This document shows positions 28,950 through 37,579 of a DNA stretch of 64,000 nucleotides, one piece after another (position 1 is the stretch's first letter; each line of letters begins with the position of its first letter). The stretch comes from Pseudomonas koreensis (GTDB taxonomy: Bacteria > Pseudomonadota > Gammaproteobacteria > Pseudomonadales > Pseudomonadaceae). The stretch covers positions 731,463 to 795,462 of the forward strand of contig NZ_JAAQYM010000003.1 of assembly GCF_012986595.1 (NCBI RefSeq). The letters are read 5' to 3'. The notes below the pieces were generated by a model. The model made no database searches. It was not told the DNA's origin and saw nothing but the letters and a program-made list of their open reading frames with translations. A program made the position numbers and the translations under genes.

Positions 28950-29582
28950 ATGAACACCGCCGCATTGCGCGAGCAGATCCAAAAAGCCCGACAAACCGAA
29001 AACGAAACCGGACGGCTCAAGCGTCAGCTGGAAGCCAAGTTGCCTCATCTGCATTCGGCCATCCAATTGCCGGACGCTAACCGCGAAGAAGCGTTGACCA
29101 GCTTCGTCACCGCCTACATCGACGAAGTGCCAGACATGCTGGATGCAGCCAATGAAGTTGCCAGGGAAGCGGGAATCGAGTCACAGATCAAACCGGTGCT
29201 GAAAATCGCCGAGCAGTACTTCCTCCAGCCGCCGGTCGGCCTGGACAGCCTGCTGGACGAAGCCTATCTGGCGCACCGCTTTGTCGAAGAGGTCAACGAC
29301 CTGTACATCAAGCATCTCGGCCAGCCACTGATCCCCTTGGACATGACGGTCGCCAACCTGATTGCTCACCAATTGATCGGTGAGGAATTTGCCAACCAAC
29401 TGGACGAAGCGGTGCATCACGCCATCGACGAAATGCTCGACGACGAGAGTTTCGCGCTGGAATCGGTAGAAGCCTACCGCGACAAACTGAGCAGCCCGGA
29501 TACCGGTGCGGCATGGAAGCGCTGGCCGTGCATGGGCCGTCGCCTGGGTGTGGGCCTGGAACTCGACCAGCCTGCCGCCTGA
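28950..29582 (+). CDS. Conserved hypothetical protein (PA0104-type)
   Basis: The 210-residue protein is acidic and helical, with no signal peptide or membrane segment, so it is probably cytosolic. It begins with a charged coiled-coil-like stretch (MNTAALREQIQKARQTENE) and includes a repeated pattern of Glu/Asp-rich helices (HHAIDEMLDDESFALE). I do not recognise a named domain. By position, divergent from ctaC, it corresponds to PA0104 of P. aeruginosa. The start at 28950 has GGAG seven bases before it; upstream codons in frame are not convincing. A family A REP follows the stop. Confidence 0.75.
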   Translation: MNTAALREQIQKARQTENETGRLKRQLEAKLPHLHSAIQLPDANREEALTSFVTAYIDEVPDMLDAANEVAREAGIESQIKPVLKIAEQYFLQPPVGLDSLLDEAYLAHRFVEEVNDLYIKHLGQPLIPLDMTVANLIAHQLIGEEFANQLDEAVHHAIDEMLDDESFALESVEAYRDKLSSPDTGAAWKRWPCMGRRLGVGLELDQPAA

Positions 29583-29598
29583 GTGACACACAATCCAA

Positions 29599-29684
29599 TG
29601 TAGGAGCTGCCGCAGGCTGCGATCTTTTGATGTGGTTTTTAACAATCAAGATCAAAAGATCGCAGCCTGCGGCAGCTCCTACAG
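29599..29684. repeat. REP-type inverted repeat, family A
   Basis: Arms reading TGTAGGAGCTGCCGCAGG plus CTGCGATCTTTTGAT and the exact inverse flank about 18 bases. It separates the convergent gene at 28950 and the SulP transporter and may terminate both. Confidence 0.88.
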
Positions 29685-29707
29685 GGTTTGTGTGCAGGCG
29701 GGAAGAT

Positions 29708-31234
29708 TTATCCGGCCGCGCCGATACCTGTGGTTGTGCGAATCCGTCCCTCAAGCCTGCGCTTCAACCCTCGCGACTCGATCAACAGCTTCGACCCTTT
29801 CGCCGCGTTCGCCCGGCCCCATTCTTCCAGCAACTCCAGACACGAATGGTCGATGTAGCTCAGGTTATTGAGCGGCACATGCACCGTCGTGCCCGCTGGA
29901 ATGCTGCCCAGTACCTGGGTCAGCGCCGGCACCTTGAGGAAGGTCGCTGCACCGACCAGGCGCAACTCCATCTCGCCGTCCTGCGGCAGGTCGATCAGGC
30001 TGATTTTCAACCGCGAAGCCTTGAACGCCAGTTTCAACAGGGTCAGGCCGAAACCAATCAACACGCCGGTCAACAGGTCGGTGAAGATGATCGCCAGCGC
30101 CGTGGCGGCGTAGGTGAACATCGGCATCCGCCCGTAACGGCCCAGACCGCGAAACGCCTTGAGGTCGACCAGTTTGAAACCGGTGTACACCAGCACCCCC
30201 GCCAGACTCGCCACCGGAATGCTTTGCAGCACGCTCGACAGCAACAGCACGAACCCCAACAGCCACAGGCCATGGAAGATCGTCGAATAACGCGTGGTCG
30301 CACCGGCCTGCACGTTGGCCGAGCTGCGCACGATCACCCCGGTCATCGGCAGCGCACCGACCAGTCCGCAGAGCATGTTGCCGACACCTTGCGCCGACAG
30401 CTCACGGTCGAAGTCTGAACGCACACCGCTGTGCATGCGGTCCACCGCCGCCGCCGACAGCAGGGTTTCGGCGCTGGCGATGAACGCCACGGCAAACGCA
30501 GCAATCAACAGGGTCGGATCAGCGAGGCTGAGCAGGTCCGCCGGTTTCAGCCAGTCGATGGCTTCGGCGAGGTTCTCCGGTACCTCAACCCGTTTGACCT
30601 GCAACGCCAGCAGCAGGCTGGCGCCTGTCGCCAGGCCAACACCGAGCAGCGCACCGGGAATGAATCGCAGCGAATGCGGGCGAAATTTCTCCCACAGCCA
30701 CATCACCGCGATGGTCGCCAGCCCGAGCAGACCGGCCTGCCAGCCGAACGAGGGCAAGGCTTGCGCCACCGCGCCGGGGAAGGCCGTGAGGTTATCCAGG
30801 CCGGAGGGTTGCGGCTTGGCGTCGAGCATCACGTGCACTTGCGAGAGCACGATCAACACGCCGATCCCCGCCAGCATGCCGTAGACCACCGCTGGCGCCG
30901 TCACCCGAAACCAGCAACCGAGTTTCAGGCGCCCGGCCACCAGTTGCAGGAAACCGGCGAGCAACAGAATCGGCCCGAGCATCTCGATCCCGTGCTGGCG
31001 CACCAGTTCGAACACCAGCACCGCCAGCCCCGCCGCCGGACCGCTGACCTGCAATGGCGAGCCCGCCAGCCAACCGACCACCAGACCGCCGATGATCCCG
31101 GTGATCAGGCCTTTGGCCGGCGGCAACCCGGAAGCAATCGCAATACCCATGCACAGCGGCAGGGCGACCAGGAACACAACCACCGAAGCCAGCAGCTCCC
31201 GTGGCAGAACCGCTTTCAATTGAGCAGCACGCAT
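29708..31234 (-). CDS. SulP family anion transporter (likely bicarbonate)
   Basis: The 508-residue membrane protein has about 10-12 helices and a C-terminal STAS domain (GTTVHVPLNNLSYIDHSCLELLEEWG). Motifs typical of SulP: FLVALPLCMGIAIASGLPPAKGLITGIIGG and the later GVGNMLCGLVGALPMTGVIVRSSANVQAGA. The ATG at 31232-31234 has GGGAGAG before it and is preferred over an ATG ten codons upstream. It lies 90 bases after a beta carbonic anhydrase in the same direction. That pairing is known in pseudomonads and suggests bicarbonate uptake instead of sulfate. Confidence 0.9.
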   Translation of the reverse strand: MRAAQLKAVLPRELLASVVVFLVALPLCMGIAIASGLPPAKGLITGIIGGLVVGWLAGSPLQVSGPAAGLAVLVFELVRQHGIEMLGPILLLAGFLQLVAGRLKLGCWFRVTAPAVVYGMLAGIGVLIVLSQVHVMLDAKPQPSGLDNLTAFPGAVAQALPSFGWQAGLLGLATIAVMWLWEKFRPHSLRFIPGALLGVGLATGASLLLALQVKRVEVPENLAEAIDWLKPADLLSLADPTLLIAAFAVAFIASAETLLSAAAVDRMHSGVRSDFDRELSAQGVGNMLCGLVGALPMTGVIVRSSANVQAGATTRYSTIFHGLWLLGFVLLLSSVLQSIPVASLAGVLVYTGFKLVDLKAFRGLGRYGRMPMFTYAATALAIIFTDLLTGVLIGFGLTLLKLAFKASRLKISLIDLPQDGEMELRLVGAATFLKVPALTQVLGSIPAGTTVHVPLNNLSYIDHSCLELLEEWGRANAAKGSKLLIESRGLKRRLEGRIRTTTGIGAAG

Positions 31235-31324
31235 GGTGACTCTCCCGAAGTTTTCTTCAGGCATGGCGAGGCCGGATCGCTGAAACAGCGACCGGCGTCA
31301 AACCACACAGATGTTTAGGAGGAT

Positions 31325-32056
31325 TTAGAAGCGCGCTTTGGGCGTCGCCACCGGAATCGGATGGCTGCCGTCGAGCGGCAGGAAACGTCCCTGATCCGCG
31401 TCGTAAGCTTTGATTTCACTGGTTTCGATGTTGTAGACCCAGCCATGGATGAACAGATGACCGTTCGCCATGCGCGAGGCTACCGAAGGATGGGTACGCA
31501 AGTGCTGCAATTGGGCGATGACGTTCTCCTCGGTGAGGATCGGCATGCTTTCTTTTTCGTCGGTGCAGTTACAGTTTTCGTGCACCATGGTTTTTGCCAC
31601 TTCCGCATGACGCAGCCAGGCTTTGACTGTCGGCATTTTTTCCAGACTGTCCGGATTGAGCACTGCGCGCATGGCGCCGCAATCGGAGTGGCCGCAGATG
31701 ATGATGTGCTGTACGCCCAGCGCCAGCACCGCGTATTCGATGGCGGTGGAGACGCCGCCGTTCATCTGGCCGTAAGGTGGTACGACGTTGCCGACGTTAC
31801 GGGTCACGAACAGATCGCCGGGTGAACTCTGGGTGATCAGTTCCGGCACGATGCGCGAGTCGGCACAGGTAATGAACATCGCGCGTGGCGATTGCGCCGT
31901 GGCGAGTTTCTTGAAGAGTTCTTCCTGCTGCGGGAAGACCTCATGATGAAAATGCAAAAAGCCGTCAACGATGGTTTTCAGCGCTGCATCGGCGGATGCC
32001 GCCCCAGGGACGGCTTGCGCCGACGCAGCCAACGGCTGTTTATCCTTGTCACTCAT
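31325..32056 (-). CDS. Beta-class carbonic anhydrase
   Basis: The 243-residue zinc enzyme interconverts CO2 and bicarbonate. Zinc ligands are visible in ITCADSRIVPE (Cys and the Asp-Arg dyad) and ICGHSDCGAM (His and Cys). The N-terminal 25 residues are low-complexity and Ala-rich; they do not look like a classic signal peptide, so it is likely cytosolic. GAGGATGAATC precedes the ATG. The SulP gene follows in the likely operon, corresponding to PA0102-PA0103. A gamma-class homologue lies at 40694-41239. Confidence 0.93.
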   Translation of the reverse strand: MSDKDKQPLAASAQAVPGAASADAALKTIVDGFLHFHHEVFPQQEELFKKLATAQSPRAMFITCADSRIVPELITQSSPGDLFVTRNVGNVVPPYGQMNGGVSTAIEYAVLALGVQHIIICGHSDCGAMRAVLNPDSLEKMPTVKAWLRHAEVAKTMVHENCNCTDEKESMPILTEENVIAQLQHLRTHPSVASRMANGHLFIHGWVYNIETSEIKAYDADQGRFLPLDGSHPIPVATPKARF

Positions 32057-32293
32057 GATTCATCCTCTTTGGCGGATTCGGGGAGTCATTCCCGTGTATT
32101 CCGGTGTAAAGCCAGTGGCTGTTTAAAACATCCGGGTCATCCAGACCCGTCAGTCACTCGATGAACAAGGTAGCCGCCGAAACTTAACTCAAACTGAATC
32201 AATCGCTCTAGAACGTGTGTTCCAGATCACAAAAAACGTGACTGGGGCAGTTCGACGAAAGGATTCCAACCCATCAACCAAGGCGGATTGTTG

Positions 32294-33352
32294 CTAGATC
32301 AACGACATCTGACGACCCGGCGGACAGAAGGCCGTGCAATCGAGGTTGTAGCCTTCACGGTGATTTAAACCGAGACGTTTAATGGCTTTGGCGAAACGCT
32401 GCGCGAGCAGATCGGCGAACGGCCCCTCGCCGCGCATCCTGACGCCAAAACGGCTGTCGTACAGCTCGCCGCCCCGGCTCTGGCGCACCAGGCTCAGCAC
32501 ATGCGCGGCACGCTGCGGGTAGTGCGCCTGCAGCCATTCTTCGAACAGCGGCGCCACCTCCAGCGGCAGGCGCAGCATCATGTACGCGGCGCTTTGCGCA
32601 CCGGCGGCATGCGCCTCGGTCAGCAGGCTTTCGATTTCGCTGTCGTTGATCATCGGAATCATCGGCGAACACAGCACCCCCACGGGAATGCCCGCTTCGC
32701 GCATCACCCGTATCGCCCGCAATCGGGCCTTGGGCGCCGCTGCGCGCGGTTCGAGGATGCGTTTGAGTTCGTCGTCGAGGGTGGTCAGGCTGATCATTAC
32801 CGCCACCAGCCGTTGCTGCGCCAGTTCAGTGAGCAGGTCGAGGTCGCGCAAAATCAGCGAACCCTTGGTGACGATGGTCACCGGGTGCCGATAGCGCAGC
32901 AGCACTTCGAGGGTCTGGCGGGTGATCCGGTGTTCGCGTTCGATGGGCTGATACGGATCGGTGTTGGAGCCGAGGTTGATCGGCGCGCACTGGTAGCCGC
33001 GTCTGCTCAACTGTTCTTCCAGCACCTGGGCGGCGTTGGTCTTGGCGATCAGCTTCGTTTCAAAATCCAGCCCCGGCGACATGTCCCAATAGGCGTGGCT
33101 GGGTCGCGCGTAGCAATAGATGCAGCCGTGCTCGCAGCCGCGATAGGGATTGATCGAACGGTCGAAGGGCAGGTCCGGCGAGGTGTTGCGGGTAATGATG
33201 GTTTTCGCGGTTTCGATCATCACCTCGGTGTTCTGCGTGTCGGGCACTTCCTGATACCAGCCGTCATCCTCGGCCACCGAACGGTTCGGCGCAAAGCGAT
33301 TGTGCGGGTTGGTCGCGGTGCCGCGGCCCCGAGGTGGCAATGGAATAGACAT
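32294..33352 (-). CDS. Radical SAM protein, PA0069 family (SOS-linked)
   Basis: The 352-residue protein has the radical SAM cluster motif CEHGCIYC with Cys73, Cys77 and Cys80, and an Elp3-like core related to spore photoproduct lyase-type proteins (NPYRGCEHGCIYCYARPSH is the conserved block). In P. aeruginosa the orthologue PA0069 belongs to the LexA regulon, and here a perfect CTG-N10-CAG box lies 16 bases before the start codon. A role in DNA damage response is likely, but the substrate is unknown. The leader is very short, so the mRNA from the SOS promoter may have almost no 5' UTR. Confidence 0.88.
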   Translation of the reverse strand: MSIPLPPRGRGTATNPHNRFAPNRSVAEDDGWYQEVPDTQNTEVMIETAKTIITRNTSPDLPFDRSINPYRGCEHGCIYCYARPSHAYWDMSPGLDFETKLIAKTNAAQVLEEQLSRRGYQCAPINLGSNTDPYQPIEREHRITRQTLEVLLRYRHPVTIVTKGSLILRDLDLLTELAQQRLVAVMISLTTLDDELKRILEPRAAAPKARLRAIRVMREAGIPVGVLCSPMIPMINDSEIESLLTEAHAAGAQSAAYMMLRLPLEVAPLFEEWLQAHYPQRAAHVLSLVRQSRGGELYDSRFGVRMRGEGPFADLLAQRFAKAIKRLGLNHREGYNLDCTAFCPPGRQMSLI

Positions 33353-33355
33353 GAA

Positions 33356-33395
33356 AACGCCCCGATACTGTGTGCATATACAGTATCGAGGCGTT
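33356..33395 (-). promoter_or_regulatory. LexA box inside a 16-bp hairpin
   Basis: CTGTGTGCATATACAG at 33368-33383 fits the LexA site (CTG, ten bases, CAG). It is the centre of a longer inverted repeat: 16-base arms at 33356-33371 and 33380-33395 pair with one G-T wobble around eight bases. Read on the minus strand the stem is followed by TTTTC and then the start codon of the radical SAM gene. Confidence 0.85.
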
Positions 33396-33426
33396 GCTCA
33401 TCTGGCTAGTGCCGTCGGGCGATTGG

Positions 33427-34728
33427 TCAGTTGTGTTGCGTGACCTGACCGAGGTCGTCGCTGGAGGTGTGTTTCATGTCCTCCTTGCGCAGTTCGGCGA
33501 CATCGGCGGCTTTCACTGGCGCGCCGGTGTTACCCCAACTGCCACGGATGAAGCTCACCACATCGGCCACTTCCTGATCCGACAGGCGCCAGGCGAAACC
33601 CGGCATGGTGAAGGTCGATGGCGCCGTGTGCGTGGCCGGCAGGGTGCCGCCCTTGAGCACGATGTGAATCAACGAGGTCGGGTCTTCCGATTGCAGCACC
33701 GGATTGCCCGCCAGGGCCGGGAACACTCGGGTATAGCCGTGGCCGTCGGTGCGGTGGCAGGCCGCGCAATTGTCGATGTACACCGCTGCGCCGCGTTGGC
33801 TGTCGTCGCCGTTCCACAGGGCCTTGGCGGCTTTCTCGTCGTACTGGTGCGGCTGATCCGCGGGATCATTGGCCGGCAGCGACTTGAGATAACGGGCAAT
33901 CGCGGTCAGGTCGGCGTCGGTCATGTATTGCATGCTGTGGGTGACCACATCGCTCATGCCGCCGAACACCGCGCTGCGATCACTGCGCCCGGTCTTGAGG
34001 AACTGCACCAGTTGCGCCTCGCTCCAGCTGCCGAGACCGTCCTTGTGATCCCCGCGCAGGCTCTTGGCGATCCAGCCTTCCAGCGGTGCACTGCCGGCGA
34101 GGAAGTTTTTGCCGTCAGTGGCGCTCAGGGATTTTTCCTGCATGGTCAGGGCACGTGGCGTATGGCACGCGCCGCAATGGCCGAGGCCTTCGACCAGATA
34201 GGCGCCACGGTCGATCACCGGATCGTCCGACGTTGCCTGGTAATCTTCGACCTTCGGCGCAAACAGCCAGCGCCAGCCCATCAACGGCCAGCGCATGCTC
34301 AACGGCCATGGGATGTCGCTGGCCTTGTTCTCCTGTGCCACCGGTTCAACGCCGTGCATGAAGTACGCGTACAGCGCTTGCATGTCGGCTTCGCTGACGC
34401 GGGCGTAGGACGGATACGGCATCGCCGGGTACAAGGTACTGCCGTTTTTGGCGACGCCATGGCGCACGGCCTTGTCGAAGTCCTCGAAGCTGTACTCACC
34501 GAGGCCGGTTTTGTCCGGGGTGATGTTGGTCGAGTAGATCGTGCCGATCGGGGTTTCCATCGGCAGGCCGCCGGCGAACGGCTTGCCGCCCTTGGCGGTG
34601 TGACAGGCCACGCAGTCGCCGGCGCGGGCAAGATATTCGCCTTGTTTGATCAACGCTGAATCAACGTCGGCAGCGTGTACAGCCACGCTGCCGAGCAGGG
34701 CCAGGGTCGCGATAACGAGATTTTTCAT
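33427..34728 (-). CDS. Gluconate 2-dehydrogenase, triheme cytochrome c subunit
   Basis: The 433-residue subunit passes electrons from the flavoprotein to the quinone pool. After a signal peptide (AVHAA near residue 20) come three heme sites: CVACH near residue 39, CGACH near 185 and CAACH near 321. This three-domain form is shared by membrane gluconate, 2-ketogluconate and alcohol dehydrogenases. ATG at 34728 has GGAG eight bases before it; another ATG two codons upstream is too close to the site. It is six to twelve bases after the flavoprotein gene and ends the operon. Confidence 0.9.
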   Translation of the reverse strand: MKNLVIATLALLGSVAVHAADVDSALIKQGEYLARAGDCVACHTAKGGKPFAGGLPMETPIGTIYSTNITPDKTGLGEYSFEDFDKAVRHGVAKNGSTLYPAMPYPSYARVSEADMQALYAYFMHGVEPVAQENKASDIPWPLSMRWPLMGWRWLFAPKVEDYQATSDDPVIDRGAYLVEGLGHCGACHTPRALTMQEKSLSATDGKNFLAGSAPLEGWIAKSLRGDHKDGLGSWSEAQLVQFLKTGRSDRSAVFGGMSDVVTHSMQYMTDADLTAIARYLKSLPANDPADQPHQYDEKAAKALWNGDDSQRGAAVYIDNCAACHRTDGHGYTRVFPALAGNPVLQSEDPTSLIHIVLKGGTLPATHTAPSTFTMPGFAWRLSDQEVADVVSFIRGSWGNTGAPVKAADVAELRKEDMKHTSSDDLGQVTQHN

Positions 34729-34740
34729 GGTCATCGCTCC

Positions 34741-36525
34741 TTATGCCTGAACCAGCGGGCCGGGGTTTTTCAGGTACTGCTCGCGGATCGCCTTGGCCGA
34801 CCAGTAGGTCAACGCCGCCACCAGCCCGGTCGGGTTGTAGCCCAGACCCTGCGGGAATGCCGATGCACCCGGTACGAATACGTTGTGCACGTCCCAGCTC
34901 TGCAGGTAGCGGTTCAGCGCGCTCTTCTTCGGATCGGTGCCCATGATCGCGCCCCCGTTGAGGTGGGTGGTCTGGTAGGCCGCGGTGTTGAAGTGATCAC
35001 CGACCTGTTTGCCGATCACCGCGATGGCTTTCGGCCCCATGGCTTGGGCGACCTTGCCCATTTTCTCGACCATGAAGCGGTTCATCTTGATGTCGTTTTC
35101 CTGCCAGTCGAAGGTCATGCGCAGCAGTGGCAAGCCGTAGGCATCGCGGTACACCGGGTCCAGATCGAGGTAGTTGCCGCGGTAGGACTGATGCGCGCCG
35201 TGGGCGTCCATCGACACCTGGTGGGTGTAGTAATCGGCGGTCGCACGTTTCCACGCGCTGCCCCAGGCTGGAGTGCCCGGCGGGTTTGAAGTCCCGGCAA
35301 TCGGCCGGCTGCCGGCCTGGTTGACCCACATCGGCGAACCGCCGACGAAGCCGTGCGGACCGTGGTCGAAGTTGTCGGCGTTGAAGTCATCCAGCGCCAC
35401 GCCGTTGCCGCCGGCACCGATGAAGTTGTTGGTGTGGGTGTCCTTGTCGAAGAACGCCTTGATGGTCGCCATGTTCTGGTAGGCGAAGTTGCGCCCGACC
35501 ACGCCTTCGCCGCTGATCGGGTCGTACGGCTTGCCGATGCCCGAGAGCAGCATCAGGCGCACGTTGTGCAACTGGAAGGCGCCGAGGATCACCAGATCCG
35601 CCGGTTGCTCGATCTCGCGGCCCTGACCGTCGATGTAAGTCACGCCGGTGGCCTTGGACTTGGTGCTGTCGAGGTTGACCCGCAGGACATGGGCGTTAGG
35701 CCGCAGCTCGAAATTCGGCAGCGGCTTGAGCGCCGGCAGAATGTTCACGTTCGGCGAGGCCTTGGAATACATGTAGCAAACGTAGCCGCTGCAGAATCCG
35801 CAGAAGTTGCACGGGCCCATCTGTGCGCCGTAGGGATTGGTGTACGGGCCTGAGGTATTCGCCGAGGGCAGGTTGTAGGGTTTGTAACCGACTTCTGTCG
35901 CTGCTTTGCCGAACAGCTGTGCGGAAACCGTGTTTTTCTGCGCCTCCAGCGGGAACGGGTTGGAACGATCCGGCGCATACGGGTTGCCGCCTTTGCCCTG
36001 ACCGACCAGTTGGCCCTTCACGGTCCAGGCCTGGCCCGAGGTGCCGAAGACTTTCTCGGCGAAATCGAAGAACGGCTCCAATTCTTCATAACTGACGCCG
36101 AAGTCCTGGATGGTCATGTCCTTGGGGATAAAGCTTTTGCCGTAGCGCTCTTCGTAATGGCTGCGCATGCGCAGTTCGATCGGATCGACCCGGAAGTGCA
36201 CGCCCGACCAGTGCAAACCGGCGCCGCCCACGCCATTACCCGGCAGGAACGCACCCAACTGGCGGTTCGGCAGGGCGATGTCGTTGACGCTGTGGCGGAT
36301 GGTGACGGTTTCTTTCGAGATGTCCTGAAAGAGTTTTTTCCGCACGCTGTAGGTGAGTTCGTCGATCACCTGCGGATAGTTGCCGTCGGGGTAGGTGTCC
36401 TGCATCGGCCCGCGCTCCAGCGCCAGCACATTGAGCCCGGCTTCGGTCAGCTCTTTGGCCATGATTGCGCCGGTCCAGCCGAAACCGACGATCACCGCGT
36501 CGACCTTCTTCATTACGGTTGCCAT
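34741..36525 (-). CDS. Gluconate 2-dehydrogenase, GMC flavoprotein subunit
   Basis: The 594-residue catalytic subunit oxidises a sugar acid, most likely D-gluconate to 2-ketogluconate, with FAD. It has an N-terminal dinucleotide motif VGFGWTGAIMAKEL, GNGVGGAGLHWSG, a Cys cluster CNFCGFCSGYVC near residues 240-252 that may hold an iron-sulfur cluster as in related FAD dehydrogenases, and the C-terminal GMC active-site region (HLNGGAIMGTDPKKSALN, FPQGLGYNPTGLVAAL). AGAGGG precedes the ATG at 36525. It has no signal peptide and is presumably exported with the Tat-borne small subunit. Substrate choice is inferred from the operon. Confidence 0.87.
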   Translation of the reverse strand: MATVMKKVDAVIVGFGWTGAIMAKELTEAGLNVLALERGPMQDTYPDGNYPQVIDELTYSVRKKLFQDISKETVTIRHSVNDIALPNRQLGAFLPGNGVGGAGLHWSGVHFRVDPIELRMRSHYEERYGKSFIPKDMTIQDFGVSYEELEPFFDFAEKVFGTSGQAWTVKGQLVGQGKGGNPYAPDRSNPFPLEAQKNTVSAQLFGKAATEVGYKPYNLPSANTSGPYTNPYGAQMGPCNFCGFCSGYVCYMYSKASPNVNILPALKPLPNFELRPNAHVLRVNLDSTKSKATGVTYIDGQGREIEQPADLVILGAFQLHNVRLMLLSGIGKPYDPISGEGVVGRNFAYQNMATIKAFFDKDTHTNNFIGAGGNGVALDDFNADNFDHGPHGFVGGSPMWVNQAGSRPIAGTSNPPGTPAWGSAWKRATADYYTHQVSMDAHGAHQSYRGNYLDLDPVYRDAYGLPLLRMTFDWQENDIKMNRFMVEKMGKVAQAMGPKAIAVIGKQVGDHFNTAAYQTTHLNGGAIMGTDPKKSALNRYLQSWDVHNVFVPGASAFPQGLGYNPTGLVAALTYWSAKAIREQYLKNPGPLVQA

Positions 36526-36527
36526 GC

Positions 36528-37274
36528 TTACGCCCTCTCGCCGCGAATCGAAACTGCCGGGAAGGGGTATTGCTCGTTGCGTTCCACCCAATCCATGAAA
36601 TCGGCGCGGGCGCCGGGGAAGCCGATCATGGTCCAGCCGACCATGCCTTTATTGCCGCCGTGGATCGGGTCGCAGAAGAACCCTTCCTTGGTGTTTTGCA
36701 GCAGCAGATTGAAGAAAATCTTCGCCGGAACCGCATCGAACTGCGGTTTGCCGGCTTCGAGTTGCTTGAGCAAATCGTCTCGGGTAGCGCTGTCTTGCTC
36801 GGCAAATGTTTTACCGTTGAGGGATTTTGCCCACTGGTCCGTGGCAGCGATGCCAAGGCGATAGATCTCTTTGGGCACCAGTTTGCTCTGCCAACCCATC
36901 TCCGGCGCGGCGTCGGCGTTGAACGGACCCTGCATGTACCACAGGGCACCGGCGGCGTACGGGGTGTTCATCTGGCGGTCGATGTATTCCGGCACGCCGG
37001 CTTCCAGGGCACCCGGGCCTTGGGCGTCGTTGGGGATCAATTGCGCCACGGCGGCATTGATGAAGGCCCATTCCTCGGCGGTGAAATAGCTCGGCTGGTA
37101 GGCACCGGCCTCGGTTTTCGTCGGGGGTGCTGCGGGCGCCGCCGGGGTGGCTTCAGGCGCCGCTTGCAACACGCTGCTGCCCAGGCCGCTACCGGCGAGG
37201 GTGACCACGGGAATCAGGGTCAGGGATTTGCGCAAAAACTCACGCCGCGGGTTGTCTCGATCTGCATCAGACAT
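36528..37274 (-). CDS. Gluconate 2-dehydrogenase subunit 3 (Tat-exported)
   Basis: The 248-residue small subunit has a twin-arginine signal (RREFLRKSLTLIPVVTLAG) and an Ala/Pro-rich stretch before the conserved Gluconate_2-dh3 domain (YFTAEEWAFINAAVAQLIPND, EAGVPEYIDRQMNTPYA, FCDPIHGGNKGMVGWTMIGFPGA). It carries the signal by which the folded flavoprotein partner is probably exported. GAGG lies eight bases before the ATG at 37274; it is the first gene of the three-gene operon and stops two bases before the flavoprotein start. Confidence 0.9.
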   Translation of the reverse strand: MSDADRDNPRREFLRKSLTLIPVVTLAGSGLGSSVLQAAPEATPAAPAAPPTKTEAGAYQPSYFTAEEWAFINAAVAQLIPNDAQGPGALEAGVPEYIDRQMNTPYAAGALWYMQGPFNADAAPEMGWQSKLVPKEIYRLGIAATDQWAKSLNGKTFAEQDSATRDDLLKQLEAGKPQFDAVPAKIFFNLLLQNTKEGFFCDPIHGGNKGMVGWTMIGFPGARADFMDWVERNEQYPFPAVSIRGERA

Positions 37275-37579
37275 GGGGTGCACCTCATCAGGCATTGATG
37301 GTTGTCCGTTTCTGCGAACGGCTTGAGCATTTTTTCGTCGCGGCGCGAGGCCCGGTTGACCGGGAAAAGGGGGACGCCTGCAACATCGTGTGACAAATGG
37401 TAGCAGGCTAATCATCGGCTTGAACCGATTCAGCGGAAAAAGCCGCGGTTTTTTTACTCGGCGCTCAATGAAATCGCGCGGATTCACGATTCTTTGACAA
37501 GTGCCTCACAGGGCTTTGACCGTCGGACGTGGAAGCTGCAAGGCCTTTCATTGATGAATCCCGATACGGTCAGCCCAGC
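37275..37579. other. Divergent intergenic region, gluconate dehydrogenase / phosphatase
   Basis: This 305-base gap must hold promoters for both directions. I see two loosely related dyads around 37405-37435 (CGGCTTGAACCG) and a GC stem followed by seven T at 37440-37455, but no site I can assign to a named regulator and no credible reading frame. Confidence 0.4.

Noticed and set aside
37440..37455. GC stem with T-run before the gluconate operon as a riboswitch or attenuator
   Set aside because: The stem is only about four pairs and no leader peptide or known aptamer pattern is visible.
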